A DNA stretch of 64,000 nucleotides from Arthrobacter sp. H-02-3 (GCF_003097355.1 NZ_PYUI01000003.1:1-64000); one strand, 5' to 3'. Counted from the stretch's first letter, positions 1-9,135 are shown. Notes: generated from the sequence alone by a model not told the origin. Numbers and translations: made by a program.

Positions 1-1713
1 GGGGTCGTCGGTGTTTGCGGCGGGGAATGGGTGCCCGGCCGTGAAGTGGTGCCAGTCGGGGAAGGGGTCCGGGGGCAGTTCCGGCTCGGGATCCGCGGGC
101 ACGCCTCGCTCCGGCCATGGGTCTGTGGTTGTGGCCGTGATCGGGAGGTGGGCGGCCCAGCGGGGTGGTTCCCAGTCCTGGTGCTCGCTCGGGTAGTAGC
201 GTTTTGAGGGTGAAATCCAGCCCGGCGGGCTCGTTGTGGTGGCCCCGACGGGTGTCCAGGCCGAGGAGTGTTTCAGGCGGTGGTGTTTCGGGCAGGGCTG
301 GCCCAGGTTGGCGATGCCGGTGGTGCCCCCGTCGGTCCAGGCCAGGAGGTGGTCCGCCTCGTTGTCGAGGGAATGGTTGTTACAGCCGGGGAACGGGCAC
401 CTGCCGTCACGGAGCCGGAGCCAGTGCCGCTGCGCCGCCGTCAAACGGTAACTGCTCCGCCCGATCTCCAGCGGCGCCCCGTCCCGGGGATCGGTCAGGA
501 CCCGGTAGAAGGAACCGGCGCCGCCACTGACGAGGCGGCGGGCCATCGACGGCGGGATCGGACCGTACCCGTCCAGGACGGCCGGTTCGTCCGTGAGGCC
601 CAGCAGCGACAGGACCGGAACGGTGACCAGGACCTGCGCCCGCGGCACCGGAACACCCCCAACCACACACCCGGCCTCACACCCTCCCGCGGCAAGTCCG
701 CCGTTGGTCCCGCCGCCGGCAAGTCCGCCGTCGCTGCCGCCGCCGGCTGTTGCGGCTGTGGTGCCTGGGGTGGGGCCGGTGCCGTTGGTGAGGAGCCAGG
801 TCGCGGTGATGTCGGCGCGGAGCTGGGCCAGGGTCCGGGTCTCGGCCGGGCCCTGCAGGGCCCGGGCGGCGGCGGTGGTCCGGTCCCAGATCCCGGCCGC
901 GGTCTCGGCCGGGAGCCGGGCCGAAAGCCAGGCCATGCCGTCCCGGTCCGGGACGAACTCGACCCGCCGGTCCGCGACGCTCACGGTGTGGCGTGCCTCG
1001 ATGCTCTCCGGATGGTGGCGTTCGCGCCAGGTGCGGGCCTTGGCCCGGAACCGGGACGGCACAAGCTCCCCGGCCGCACAGCCCCGGGCCGCCCCGGGCG
1101 CGGCGGGGTCCAGGAAATGCCCCTCCAGCGAGGCCGCCCCGGCAGAATCCAGGCCGCCGGTTTCCTCGGCAAGGATCCGGGCGTGCTGCCAGGAAATCGT
1201 CCCGGCCCGCAACGCCGCCCAGGTCAGCGACAGCCCGGTCGTCAAGGCCCGGGCCTCGGACAAGAGCGCCCCGGCGGTGCGTTCGCTCACGGTCAGGACA
1301 CACGCGACCTCGGCGACCAGGGCCATCTCCTGGACGGCACGGTCCCGCACGGATCCCGCCGGCGGGGCCAGGAACCTCGCCGCCCGGGCGTAGTCGGCGG
1401 CCAGCTGAACCTTCAGCGCCGCCGTCCGGGCCTCCAACCGGGCCACCTCGGCCAACCCGTCCAACAACCCGTCCGCCAAATCCCGCAACGGATCACCACC
1501 GGCGCCGGGCCGACCAGCACCCCGGAGGGCATCAGAGTCCCCCAGGTCATTGGCATCCCGCAGGGCATCGGCGGCGGCCGGATCAGGGCGGTCCGGGCCG
1601 TCGGAGCCGGACCCGAGCAAGGCAGCCAGCACAGCCACAGACGCGGCAACGGCCTCCACCGCCGCGTCCGCGCCGCAATCCACACTCGAGGCTGCTCTGC
1701 TCTCCACACCCAC
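1..1713 (-). CDS. HNH endonuclease with DUF222 domain (3' end outside window)
   Basis: An open frame runs from a GTG at 1713 to the left edge without a stop (571 codons), so the C terminus is missing. The N-terminal two thirds look like the DUF222 region common in actinobacterial HNH proteins. Around residues 435-480 there is an HNH core: RDGRCPFPGCNNHSLDNEAD, followed by a DHLLAW segment and CPKHHRLKH. A Gly/Ala-rich linker (roughly 690-760 on the plus strand) contains a duplicated GGL-type unit. An in-frame TGA lies three codons before the GTG, and GGAGGG sits 12 bases upstream. The family is multicopy in Arthrobacter and its target is unknown; mobile-element or nuclease roles are inference. 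Confidence 0.8.
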   Translation of the reverse strand, partial: MGVESRAASSVDCGADAAVEAVAASVAVLAALLGSGSDGPDRPDPAAADALRDANDLGDSDALRGAGRPGAGGDPLRDLADGLLDGLAEVARLEARTAALKVQLAADYARAARFLAPPAGSVRDRAVQEMALVAEVACVLTVSERTAGALLSEARALTTGLSLTWAALRAGTISWQHARILAEETGGLDSAGAASLEGHFLDPAAPGAARGCAAGELVPSRFRAKARTWRERHHPESIEARHTVSVADRRVEFVPDRDGMAWLSARLPAETAAGIWDRTTAAARALQGPAETRTLAQLRADITATWLLTNGTGPTPGTTAATAGGGSDGGLAGGGTNGGLAAGGCEAGCVVGGVPVPRAQVLVTVPVLSLLGLTDEPAVLDGYGPIPPSMARRLVSGGAGSFYRVLTDPRDGAPLEIGRSSYRLTAAQRHWLRLRDGRCPFPGCNNHSLDNEADHLLAWTDGGTTGIANLGQPCPKHHRLKHSSAWTPVGATTTSPPGWISPSKRYYPSEHQDWEPPRWAAHLPITATTTDPWPERGVPADPEPELPPDPFPDWHHFTAGHPFPAANTDDP

Positions 1714-1955
1714 AGCATCTCAGGACCCTCCGACAAAAATAGCGGCATGGGCCTGTGCTCGACGAGGGTGCTGACCTAATCCCCAAAAATCGTTTGAGAG
1801 CTGGCGTCCGGTCGCTGCGCTTCTCCAACAATCGAGCCGATTCTACTGAGGCAATGCTGCAAGCGGCTCTTGCACCCTTGGAAGTTCGGGTCAGGTTTGG
1901 GTGCGCGAGTTTAGGCAGTGCAGCCTTCGTGGCGGGGCAGTCGCAATGACGTTGG

Positions 1956-2413
1956 CTAGAGTCCCGCTCGGGTGGCCTGTGCCAGAGTCTCCGAGAGTCG
2001 TGGGAGTATTTGTCCGCGCAGCCGCCGCCCATAATACGGTGGGCGATCACGTGGCTGGGCTCCTCCGGGTCAAATCCTTCATGCGCGTGGAAGAAGCGGG
2101 TACCGCTGCCTTCTGGGAGCAGCGTCCAAGTGACGGTGCTGCTCAGGTTGTTGCCGGCATTGGCATCCCGCCAAGAGATCCGCAGAAGTCTTTCCGGATC
2201 GATTTCGAGCACTTCGCTCGCGATCAGGCCGTTGAAGCCAGCGGCAGGCACCGGTGTTCCCGGCATGGTGTATCGGTGGCCGATCACCGGCTAGAAGTCG
2301 TTCTCCATGAGCCACGTGGCGATCAGGTCCAGTTCTGTGAGCGCACCTCACACCTTCGAGGGCGGGTGGGGGAGAAATTCGTCGAGCCCAATCGCGGTCA
2401 ATGTGGCTGACAT
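1956..2413 (-). pseudogene. Decayed AHSA1/SRPBCC-domain gene
   Basis: From an ATG at 2413 the frame encodes an AHSA1-type (Hsp90 ATPase activator homologue, START-like fold) protein, but it is interrupted by TGA at codon 22 (2350-2348, where Trp is usual) and TAG at codon 41 (2293-2291). The family segments PVIGHRYTMPG, LRISWRDANAG and GTRFFHAHEGFDPEEP are intact between the lesions. Near 2026 the frame is lost again, and the expected C-terminal GQILPRLSETLAQ motif continues in another frame to a TAG at 1956. That makes two nonsense changes and one frameshift. The ATG overlaps the stop of the upstream ArsR gene by one base, the usual bicistronic arrangement. Sequencing error is unlikely to explain three separate lesions. 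Confidence 0.8.
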
Positions 2414-2750
2414 CAGGGGTCCTTGAGGTTGTCGAGGGTGGTGTTCAAGTCTTTCAGGCGGCCGCGCCAGAACATCTCCAATGGAGACAAGCAAGAGGCG
2501 ACGTCTGCCAGGGGCTCGGGCGTCAAGGTGTAACGGATCGCGCGGCCAACGCGGTGCTCGGAAACCAGGCGCCGGTCCAGGAGGAGCTGCATGGGCTCAG
2601 ACACGCTGGGCCGGTCCATATCGAACTGCTCGCAATTTCGCCGGCAGTTCGAGGGCCACCAAGCAGGAGAAAAAGAATGTCCCGCCTGGTCGGGTTGGCC
2701 AGTGCAGCGAAGAGCAGGTCGGCTGGCGAGGCTTTCGTTCTGACAGTCAC
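2413..2750 (-). pseudogene. Frameshifted ArsR-family transcriptional regulator
   Basis: A GTG start at 2750 follows a perfect AGGAGG. The frame begins like an ArsR winged-helix repressor (LANPTRRDILFLLL, then GPRTAGEIA), then shifts near 2630-2635. The rest of the domain (EQFDMDRPSVSEPMQLL, then LVSEHRVGRAIRYTLTPEPL) continues in another frame to the TGA at 2413. Restoring one missing G in the GCGAG context would join the two parts, so this looks like a one-base deletion inside the recognition helix region. Regulators of this type normally control the downstream AHSA1 gene, which is also broken here. A single-base assembly error cannot be excluded for this gene alone. Confidence 0.75.
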
Positions 2751-2763
2751 AGCACCTCCTATT

Positions 2764-2777
2764 TAGGAAAAATCCTA
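2764..2777. promoter_or_regulatory. Candidate ArsR operator (palindrome)
   Basis: TAGGAAAAATCCTA is a dyad (TAGGA/TCCTA arms around a four-base centre) directly upstream of the Shine-Dalgarno of the ArsR gene. A TTGAC hexamer on the minus strand (2785-2781) adjoins it. Position and symmetry suit an autoregulatory winged-helix operator; binding is inferred. Confidence 0.5.
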
Positions 2778-2885
2778 CGCGTCAACCGCTGCTGGACGGA
2801 AAATCGGATGGAGGCCATGCCGGGACCGGCTCGGCGGGTGCGATTTCCCGGCGGCGGTGCACGCTCACGCGGCATCGGTCCAATA

Positions 2886-2925
2886 GGAAAGCCTCCGCGC
2901 GAGTCAAGGACTCAAGCGCGGAGGC
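2886..2925 (-). terminator. Hairpin terminator after the GlsB/YeaQ gene
   Basis: Ten-base perfect arms (GCCTCCGCGC and GCGCGGAGGC), extended inside by GAGTC/GACTC, are followed on the minus strand by TTTCC. It lies about 70 bases past the stop of the small membrane-protein gene and before the decayed operon. Confidence 0.6.
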
Positions 2926-2993
2926 TCCCGACTCTCCAAGCTGGGGGACTGGAGGGTCAACACAATTCTAGCGCCTGGACGGCGCGGCGGCCC

Positions 2994-3260
2994 CTATGCC
3001 CTGCTTCTGCGACCGGCTACTGCGCCGAAGATGAGCAGCACAATGACGGCGCCCAGAATGGAGAGGAGCCAGGTCCGCAGGTCGAAGAAGTCGCCGAGGC
3101 CTCCTCCGAAAATCAACGATCCGATCCAGCCGCCGAGGATCGCGCCCACGACGCCCAGCACGAGCGTGACTACCCAGCCGCCTCCCTGCCGGCCGGGAAG
3201 CAGTGCCTTGGCGATGGCCCCTGCAATAAGCCCGAGAATGAGAAAAGCGAGAATCCCCAT
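2994..3260 (-). CDS. GlsB/YeaQ/YmgE family stress-response membrane protein
   Basis: An 88-residue, very hydrophobic protein of the transglycosylase-associated (GlsB/YeaQ/YmgE) family. Three membrane segments are visible: about residues 3-20 (Gly/Ala-rich, AFLILGLIAGAIAKAL), 28-50 (WVVTLVLGVVGAILGGWIG) and 63-82. A Gly-rich loop carries the typical PGRQGGGW pattern after the first segment. The short C terminus is basic (AGRRSRA). The length equals the family norm. The ATG is preceded by AAAGGAAG. The family is associated with general stress responses, but no biochemical role is established. It is a single-gene unit with its own terminator. Confidence 0.85.
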   Translation of the reverse strand: MGILAFLILGLIAGAIAKALLPGRQGGGWVVTLVLGVVGAILGGWIGSLIFGGGLGDFFDLRTWLLSILGAVIVLLIFGAVAGRRSRA

Positions 3261-3827
3261 GACTGTACTTCCTTTCCGTGGACTGGCCGTGGAATGCGGC
3301 CGTAAGCATGATTCAATCAGCAGGCTTAGTAGTTCGCAATACCGGGTGCCCGGCGATTGACGAAGTTTTTCGACGCGTCAGTCCGGCTCCGCCCTTCGTG
3401 TTCGCCGTTGTTTAGGCGAAAACGTGATTGCGCCACATGGAGGGCCCGCTGGGCCACCTGCTTCATCCGGGCCTTCTACCAGCACAGTCGCGGGCGCCTG
3501 TGGTCTGCGGGGGAGCGAGAGGAACCCGTGAGATTGGCGATTCGATCCGCCGTCGGACGCGTGGCGCAGTTGCCCTGTTCGAGAATATATCCACTGTCTT
3601 GCTGTTTGTAACGACCGCGGCGACACGCGGTCCACAGGCGCTTGGCGTGACGCAGCGCTGCAGTGTTGAGCTTGAATATCATGCGGGGCCTTCTGAGCCG
3701 TATTTTTCCGGGTCCGGGGGTGTACCGGGTCAATGGGTGCTCAACACAGGTGCCCCAGGCGGGAGTCAGCTCTGAACGCGGACGGCGGTGTTCGCCGACC
3801 GGGGTAGTCGATGCTCGGGCCGCTGGA
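3261..3827. other. Gap without a convincing gene; possible relic on the minus strand
   Basis: No frame here has consistent actinobacterial codon usage. On the minus strand an ATG near 3681 opens with MIFKLNTAALRHAKRL, which resembles from memory the N terminus of small conserved proteins starting xFxLNTxALRHAKxLI, but the similarity ends after about 30 codons. It may be a decayed remnant. No tRNA, terminator or repeat was seen. Confidence 0.3.
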
Positions 3828-4220
3828 CTACTTCTGGGTATGTGGGCCGGAATCCTCACCGGGTTTACGGGTGGCATCTACGGTGCCGTCCGCGCCGTAG
3901 TCGCCCTCTGAATATCGGCCTATTTCAGATTCTGCCGTGCGGCCGCGAATAGTCCCGGCGTCGCCATAGTCGGCCTCCACATACCGTCCCGATTCCGTGG
4001 CTTTGTCGCCCAGGGGCTCGGGCAGGCCGCCCTCGCTGCCGGCCGCGCCGTAATCCCCTTCGGTATATTGGCCTTCCTCGTCCTCCGCGTGGCGGCCGGA
4101 TTGCGCGCCGGCTTTGCCATAGTTGCCTTCCACGTAACGGCCCCGCAGGTCTGGCTCTTCGGGCTTCTTCTTCGTTCCCGCTTCATCCGGGCTGTTCTCG
4201 AAGCCGCTGTTGTCGGTCAT
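3828..4220 (-). CDS. Acidic protein with GRYxExDYG repeats
   Basis: A 130-residue hydrophilic protein of unknown function starting at ATG 4220 (GGGAAAGG upstream; a longer frame beginning at 4331 has no such signal). It contains at least three clear copies of a roughly 12-residue unit: GRYVEGNYGKAG, GQYTEGDYGAAG, GRYVEADYGDAG, plus GRYSEGDYGADG near the end. These are separated by polar linkers rich in Glu, Gly and Ser. There is no signal peptide or membrane segment. The composition suggests intrinsic disorder, as in desiccation or stress proteins, which is inference only. It is flanked by the GlsB/YeaQ gene and another small unknown gene on the same strand. Confidence 0.7.
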   Translation of the reverse strand: MTDNSGFENSPDEAGTKKKPEEPDLRGRYVEGNYGKAGAQSGRHAEDEEGQYTEGDYGAAGSEGGLPEPLGDKATESGRYVEADYGDAGTIRGRTAESEIGRYSEGDYGADGTVDATRKPGEDSGPHTQK

Positions 4221-4408
4221 GATCGTGCCTTTCCCGAAGCGAACTTTGCGTCTTCTGCGGCGCAGTTTAAGTTTAGCGAGGGCCGCCTCGGAGTTATAGG
4301 GAGCGGTCACCGCGGGGGAGTGGCACTCCACGGCCCTGTGCTGCGGTAGTCGGGCTACGTCGTCAAAGTAAGAAGGCCATCTTCAGCCTGCGTACGCCGG
4401 GAAGTGTC

Positions 4409-4747
4409 CTAGACGGCGTCGGGCCGCTGATCACCCTTGTGGCTCCGCAGGTTCTCCTGCACCTTGCCGAACAAATCCTTGATGGTCGACTCCGTATTAG
4501 TGAGCATGTCCGGCTGGACGTAGACCTGTTGGGCGGGAGACAAGCTGTAATGGGACGGCAGGCCACCCGTGCCGTCCACGCCTTCCAGCGCGATGGTCAC
4601 GCTGCCTTCCTTGCGCGCAATGGCGCCGATCCGGCCGAAGACCACGGTAAATTCGTCCGGCTGGAAGCTCACGGTCAGCCCGACATGCGCCCGGCTCAGG
4701 TCGCTTGCCGCGACGGCCTTCTCGTTCCCGGTTCCTGCATAGTTCAT
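4409..4747 (-). CDS. Hypothetical protein, 112 aa
   Basis: The start is set at ATG 4747 because GGGGAG lies six bases upstream; the in-frame ATG at 4753 would abut it with no spacer. The protein is soluble, with a beta-rich middle (HVGLTVSFQPDEFTVVFGRI, then EGSVTIALEGVDG) and a tail with IKDLFGKVQENLRSH. No known motif or signal peptide was recognised. It is divergent from the PEP synthase regulator gene (131 bases apart) and could share that control region. Function unknown. Confidence 0.6.
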   Translation of the reverse strand: MNYAGTGNEKAVAASDLSRAHVGLTVSFQPDEFTVVFGRIGAIARKEGSVTIALEGVDGTGGLPSHYSLSPAQQVYVQPDMLTNTESTIKDLFGKVQENLRSHKGDQRPDAV

Positions 4748-4878
4748 GTCCATCTCCCCGACAGTTGGTGGCATTGGCGCCTCGTACGCGAGCAGTCTAC
4801 GTCTGGACCCAGAGGCCGGAAAGGACCCCGCCGGCTGCCCGATACCGGACCAGGTCCGCTCTGGTGGAGAATGCGTTC

Positions 4879-5697
4879 ATGACCAAAGACGATCTTCGGC
4901 CTGTCTACTTCCTTTCGGATAGCACCGGCATCACCGCAGAAACCCTCGGCAACACCCTGCTTACCCAGTTCCCGGCGAATAACTTTGACCGCATCACGGT
5001 CCCTTTCATCACGACCGTAGAGCAGGCCAAGACCGTGGTCGGCACGATCGACAGCCTGGCCGTCTCCGGCCTCCAACCGATCGTCTTTTCCACCGCGGTC
5101 AGCAGCGACATCCGGCAGGTCCTGGCGACGTGCAACGGGATCATCGTGGACCTGATCGGTACGCATGTCGGACAACTGGAGCGGGCCCTCGGTTCGCCGG
5201 CCAGCGGCGAACCCGGCAGGGCGCATGGCCTGGGCAATGCGGAGCGGTATCAATCCCGGATGGCCGCCGTCGAATACGCCATGGAACACGACGACGGCCA
5301 GAGCCTGCGTGCGCTCGAAAAGGCCCAGGTCATCCTGGTGGCCCCGTCACGATGCGGCAAAACGCCCACCACCATGTACCTGGCGCTGCAACACGGCATC
5401 TTCGCCGCGAACTTCCCGCTGGTGGATGAAGACTTCCAACGCGAAGGGCTCCCCAAGCCGCTGAGGCCTTTTGTGGAGAAATGTTTCGGTCTCTCCTCCA
5501 ACCCCCTGCGCTTGAGCCAGATCCGCACGGAACGGCGCCGCGGCTCATCGTACGCTTCGCTGCGGCAGTGCGGGTTCGAGCTGCGCAGCGCCGAGCAGTT
5601 ATACGTCTCCCATAGGATTCCGTACCTGAATTCAGCCACGGTCTCCGTGGAGGAAATGGCGGCCACCATTCTGCAGCGGATGAACCTCAAGCATTAG
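4879..5697 (+). CDS. ppsR: PEP synthase regulatory protein (DUF299 kinase/pyrophosphorylase)
   Basis: 272 residues, the usual length of the DUF299 bifunctional regulatory family. Those enzymes phosphorylate a Thr next to the catalytic His of PEP synthase or PPDK using ADP, and remove it with phosphate. The N terminus [17 protein letters not shown] is the conserved family opening. A P-loop-like [15 protein letters not shown] occurs at about residues 155-169, and the C-terminal [15 protein letters not shown] matches the family. The ATG at 4879 has GGAG nine bases upstream; the ATG at 4871 reads into a stop. The gene lies 151 bases before ppsA on the same strand, so PpsA is the likely target. 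Confidence 0.9.
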   Translation: MTKDDLRPVYFLSDSTGITAETLGNTLLTQFPANNFDRITVPFITTVEQAKTVVGTIDSLAVSGLQPIVFSTAVSSDIRQVLATCNGIIVDLIGTHVGQLERALGSPASGEPGRAHGLGNAERYQSRMAAVEYAMEHDDGQSLRALEKAQVILVAPSRCGKTPTTMYLALQHGIFAANFPLVDEDFQREGLPKPLRPFVEKCFGLSSNPLRLSQIRTERRRGSSYASLRQCGFELRSAEQLYVSHRIPYLNSATVSVEEMAATILQRMNLKH

Positions 5698-5848
5698 GGA
5701 AAAGTTTCACAAACCCTGTGTGGCGGACGTCATATGGAAAGAGCGCCTCAGACCTGTCAGTGTGGACAGGACTTGCGCCCATCGACCGGCCATCGCCGCG
5801 AGCGGGGCGGTGCACCTGCATGCCATCTTCTGCAAAGGAGCAGTAATT

Positions 5849-8254
5849 ATGACGACAGACATCCTGTGGTTTTCAGAACTCGGACTCAAGGACCTGGACC
5901 GGGTGGGCGGAAAGAACGCTTCCCTCGGCGAAATGGTGCAGAACCTGACCTCGGCCGGGGTTCAGGTCCCCGACGGCTTCGCCACGACAGCGGATGCCTA
6001 CCGCAACTTCCTGGCAGATTCCGGCCTGGACAAGAAGATTGCCGACAGGCTGGTCGGCCTGGACACTGACGATGTGACGGCCCTGGCCTCCGCCGGGCAG
6101 GAGATCCGTGCCCTGATGCGCGAGACGCCCTTCCTGCCGGACTTCGAAGCGCAGATCCGGAACGCCTACCAGCAACTGGTGGACAAGCACGGCGGCTCGG
6201 AGGACCTGTCCTGGGCGGTCCGTTCCAGCGCCACCGCGGAAGACCTTCCCGATGCCTCCTTCGCCGGGCAGCAGGAAACGTTCCTGAACGTCCGCGGGAT
6301 CGAGAACATCCTGCTCGCCATCAAGGATGTGTTCGCGTCCCTCTACAACGACCGGGCGATCGCCTACCGCGTGCACCACAAATTCGAGCACGCTGAGGTG
6401 GCGCTCTCGGCAGGCATCCAGCGCATGGTGCGCTCCGACGTCGGCGCCTCCGGCGTCATGTTCACTATGGACACGGAGTCCGGGTTCCAGGACGCCGTGT
6501 TCGTCACGTCCTCCTACGGTCTCGGCGAGGCCGTCGTTCAAGGCGCGGTCAACCCCGACGAGTTCTACGTCTACAAGCCCGCGCTGCAGGCCGGACGCCC
6601 CGCCATCCTCAAACGAGGACTGGGCGAGAAGGCCCTCCAGATGACCTACACCACCAGCCGCGAAATCGGCCGCACCATCGACTTCGTGCCGGTTGAGGCG
6701 TCATTGCGGAACCGCTTCAGCCTCAGCGACGCCGACGTCGAACAGCTCGCCCGGCACGCTGTCGCCATCGAAAACCACTACGGCCGCCCGATGGACATCG
6801 AATGGGGCAAGGACGGGATCGACGGCGGCCTGTACATCCTGCAGGCCCGCCCGGAGACCGTGCAGTCCCGCCGGGCCTCCGGAAGCCTGAGCCGTTTCCG
6901 CCTCAACGGAACCAGCCGGGTGCTGGTCGAGGGCCGTGCCATCGGCCAGCGCATCGGCGCCGGCAGCGTCCGCATCCTCACCGCGATCGACCAGATGGCC
7001 GCTTTTAAGACCGGCGATGTCCTCGTCGCCGACATGACCGACCCGGACTGGGAACCGATCATGAAGCGCGCCTCTGCCATCGTGACCAACCGCGGCGGCC
7101 GCACGTGCCACGCGGCCATCATCGCCCGGGAACTGGGGATTCCCGCCGTCGTCGGCACCGGGGACGCCACAGAAGCCCTGTCCGACGGCCTCGAAGTGAC
7201 CGTCTCTTGCGCCGACGGTGAGACCGGTGTTATTTACGAAGGGCTCCTGGACTTCAGCGTCGAGGAAACCGAGATCACCCAGCTGCCCGAGGCTCCCATC
7301 AAGGTCATGATGAACGTCGGCACCCCGGAACAGGCGTTCACCTTCGCGCAGCTGCCCAACCACGGAGTGGGACTGGCCCGGCTCGAATTCATCATCAACC
7401 GACAGATCGGCATCCACCCGAAGGCGCTGCTTAACCTGGCCGAGCAGCCGGCGGACGTCGCCGCGGAAATCCGCGAGCGGATCGCCGCGTACGACAGCCC
7501 GCGCGAGTACTACATCAAGCGCCTGGCCGAAGGCGTGGCCACCATCGCGGCGGCTTTCGCGCCGGAACCCGTGATCGTGCGCATGTCCGACTTCAAGTCC
7601 AACGAGTACGCCAACCTGATTGGCGGTCCCGCCTACGAGCCGCACGAAGAGAACCCGATGCTCGGCTTCCGCGGCGCCTCACGGTACCTGGAGCCGTCCT
7701 TCCGGGACTGCTTCGACCTCGAGTGCGAGGCCCTGTCCTTTGTCCGCAACGAGATGGGGTTGACCAACGTCAAGCTGATGATCCCGTTCGTGCGGACCCT
7801 GGACGAGGCCCGCGGCGTCATTGACCTGCTGGCGGAGAACGGCCTCACCCGCGGTGAGAACGGCCTCGAGGTGATCATGATGTGTGAGATTCCGTCCAAC
7901 GCGCTGCTCGCCGACGAGTTCCTGGACTACTTCGACGGATTCTCCATCGGTTCCAATGACATGACCCAGCTGGCCCTGGGCCTGGACCGGGATTCCGCGA
8001 TTGTCTCGGACGGCTTTGACGAACGCGACCCTGCCGTCAAGAAGCTCCTGAGCATGGCCATCAAGGCCTGCAAGGCGCGCGGCAAATATGTGGGCATCTG
8101 CGGCCAGGGTCCCAGTGACCACATGGACTTCGCTGAGTGGCTGGTGGCGGAAGGCATCGATTCCGTCTCCTTGAACCCCGATACCGTGGTGGATACCTGG
8201 CTCAGGCTCGCCGGCGGGGCCGTCGAGGCAGGAGTCGGTGCCGAGGCGAACTGA
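5849..8254 (+). CDS. ppsA: Phosphoenolpyruvate synthase
   Basis: 801 residues; converts pyruvate, ATP and water to PEP, AMP and phosphate for gluconeogenesis. Order of domains: N-terminal ATP-binding region (KNASLGEM at about 22; [20 protein letters not shown] at about 125-145), central swivelling phosphohistidine domain ([17 protein letters not shown]) and C-terminal PEP/pyruvate barrel ([24 protein letters not shown]). The phospho-His is His421 and the C-terminal catalytic Cys is Cys751 (GICGQGPSD), the same numbers as in E. coli PpsA. ATG 5849 follows AAAGGAG by eight bases. It is controlled post-translationally by the upstream gene, by family analogy. Confidence 0.95.
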   Translation: MTTDILWFSELGLKDLDRVGGKNASLGEMVQNLTSAGVQVPDGFATTADAYRNFLADSGLDKKIADRLVGLDTDDVTALASAGQEIRALMRETPFLPDFEAQIRNAYQQLVDKHGGSEDLSWAVRSSATAEDLPDASFAGQQETFLNVRGIENILLAIKDVFASLYNDRAIAYRVHHKFEHAEVALSAGIQRMVRSDVGASGVMFTMDTESGFQDAVFVTSSYGLGEAVVQGAVNPDEFYVYKPALQAGRPAILKRGLGEKALQMTYTTSREIGRTIDFVPVEASLRNRFSLSDADVEQLARHAVAIENHYGRPMDIEWGKDGIDGGLYILQARPETVQSRRASGSLSRFRLNGTSRVLVEGRAIGQRIGAGSVRILTAIDQMAAFKTGDVLVADMTDPDWEPIMKRASAIVTNRGGRTCHAAIIARELGIPAVVGTGDATEALSDGLEVTVSCADGETGVIYEGLLDFSVEETEITQLPEAPIKVMMNVGTPEQAFTFAQLPNHGVGLARLEFIINRQIGIHPKALLNLAEQPADVAAEIRERIAAYDSPREYYIKRLAEGVATIAAAFAPEPVIVRMSDFKSNEYANLIGGPAYEPHEENPMLGFRGASRYLEPSFRDCFDLECEALSFVRNEMGLTNVKLMIPFVRTLDEARGVIDLLAENGLTRGENGLEVIMMCEIPSNALLADEFLDYFDGFSIGSNDMTQLALGLDRDSAIVSDGFDERDPAVKKLLSMAIKACKARGKYVGICGQGPSDHMDFAEWLVAEGIDSVSLNPDTVVDTWLRLAGGAVEAGVGAEAN

Positions 8255-8295
8255 CGGCACGACGCCGAGGGAGCGGCAGGCGGCGCACCCGCCGG

Positions 8296-8328
8296 GCAGC
8301 ACGGTCTATCTATTTCAGACCGTGCTGC
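8296..8328 (+). terminator. Strong hairpin downstream of ppsA
   Basis: Twelve-base perfect arms, GCAGCACGGTCT and AGACCGTGCTGC, around a nine-base loop, 42 bases after the ppsA stop. There is no U-run behind it, so termination rather than mRNA stabilisation is inferred. Confidence 0.5.
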
Positions 8329-8484
8329 TGCGGCCGCACCGACCGCCTGGCGGGACACGCACGACGACGCGCCGTCGGCTCGCGACACATTTCCCGCGGC
8401 CGGCCAACCGGTCCTCTCGACTGGGGAACAACGGAGCCGTGATATACGTTGCAGTTCCGTCAGGTAAGAACGTCAGAGAAGAGA

Positions 8485-8796
8485 ATGACCCCAGTGGCAA
8501 CTGATTACGACGAAGTACGTTCCGACGTCAAGGAATCCCAGGACCGGTCCCTTGAGGCGTTGCAGTCCGCCAACGCACCGGATGCCCGCAGCGTTGCACG
8601 TGAGTTGGACGAGGCCGACGCACTGGATGAAGCGATGACGCCGGGCGGCGAGTTTGTCGCCGAGGAGCTGATCGTTCAGGTCATACCCCAGGCGCAGGAT
8701 GAGTTCACCTGCTATTCCTGCTTCCTGGTCCGTCACCGGTCCCAGCTCGCTCGCGAAAAGGACGGCCACCAATACTGCATTGAGTGCGAGGGATAA
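8485..8796 (+). CDS. DUF4193 family protein
   Basis: About 100 residues. The body (ATDYDEVRSDVKESQDRSLE, then FVAEELIVQVIPQAQDEFTC) is nearly invariant in actinobacterial DUF4193 proteins. The C terminus has two Cys pairs, CYSC and CIEC, spaced like a small zinc ribbon (FTCYSCFLVRHRSQLAREK, then HQYCIECEG). The start is either ATG 8485 or the in-frame GTG at 8494, which would give the usual (M)ATDYDEV beginning; the sequence does not decide. It is monocistronic. The family is widespread in actinobacteria and has no assigned function; the acidic middle plus zinc ribbon suggests a protein-interaction or transcription-associated role (inference). Confidence 0.88.
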   Translation: MTPVATDYDEVRSDVKESQDRSLEALQSANAPDARSVARELDEADALDEAMTPGGEFVAEELIVQVIPQAQDEFTCYSCFLVRHRSQLAREKDGHQYCIECEG

Positions 8797-8886
8797 GACG
8801 GATCACGTCCCGACGTCTGGAAGCAGCCGCAAGGCCGAAATTGGTTAGAGTCTCTACCTCAAGGCCTGCGGGGCGCCGGCCGGCTC

Positions 8887-9135
8887 ATGGTGGCGTCGGT
8901 AAATGCCGGAGACGGATTGACCGCACTTAGCCTGGCCTATGAATGGTTCGCAGAGGACGTACCGAACAAGACCTGGATCCGCGTCGTTGAGAAATCACAA
9001 ACCCTTGAATCCCGCGGCGCAACGCACATTGGGTTTGTCCAGGCCGGGGGAGAGGCCCAGAGCTTCGCCGTAGGGTTGAACCGCCGGTTAAAAGCGGATT
9101 CGGACACAAGTGTGTCGCGTTCGGAGGGAAAGTGA
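8887..9135 (+). CDS. Doubtful small ORF, 82 aa
   Basis: An open frame from ATG 8887 with moderately biased codons (VASVNAGDGLTALSLAYEWF, then VEKSQTLESRGATHIGF). There is no Shine-Dalgarno sequence and no recognisable family. A TAGAGT hexamer (about 8846) could be a -10 element. The surrounding kilobase codes poorly on both strands, so this may be a remnant. Listed at low confidence. Confidence 0.25.
   Translation: MVASVNAGDGLTALSLAYEWFAEDVPNKTWIRVVEKSQTLESRGATHIGFVQAGGEAQSFAVGLNRRLKADSDTSVSRSEGK

Noticed and set aside
268..1779. Plus-strand open frame of 503 codons
   Set aside because: It is antisense to the HNH endonuclease, whose frame shows the real domain motifs; the plus-strand translation is low-complexity Pro/Gly/Arg.
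1583..2287. 234-codon minus-strand frame
   Set aside because: Its first half is the AHSA1 segment after the second nonsense codon; the second half is read-through past the frameshift, so it is not a gene of its own.
8296..8328. Riboswitch or CRISPR-like element
   Set aside because: A single hairpin without repeats or a ligand-binding core; listed as a terminator candidate.
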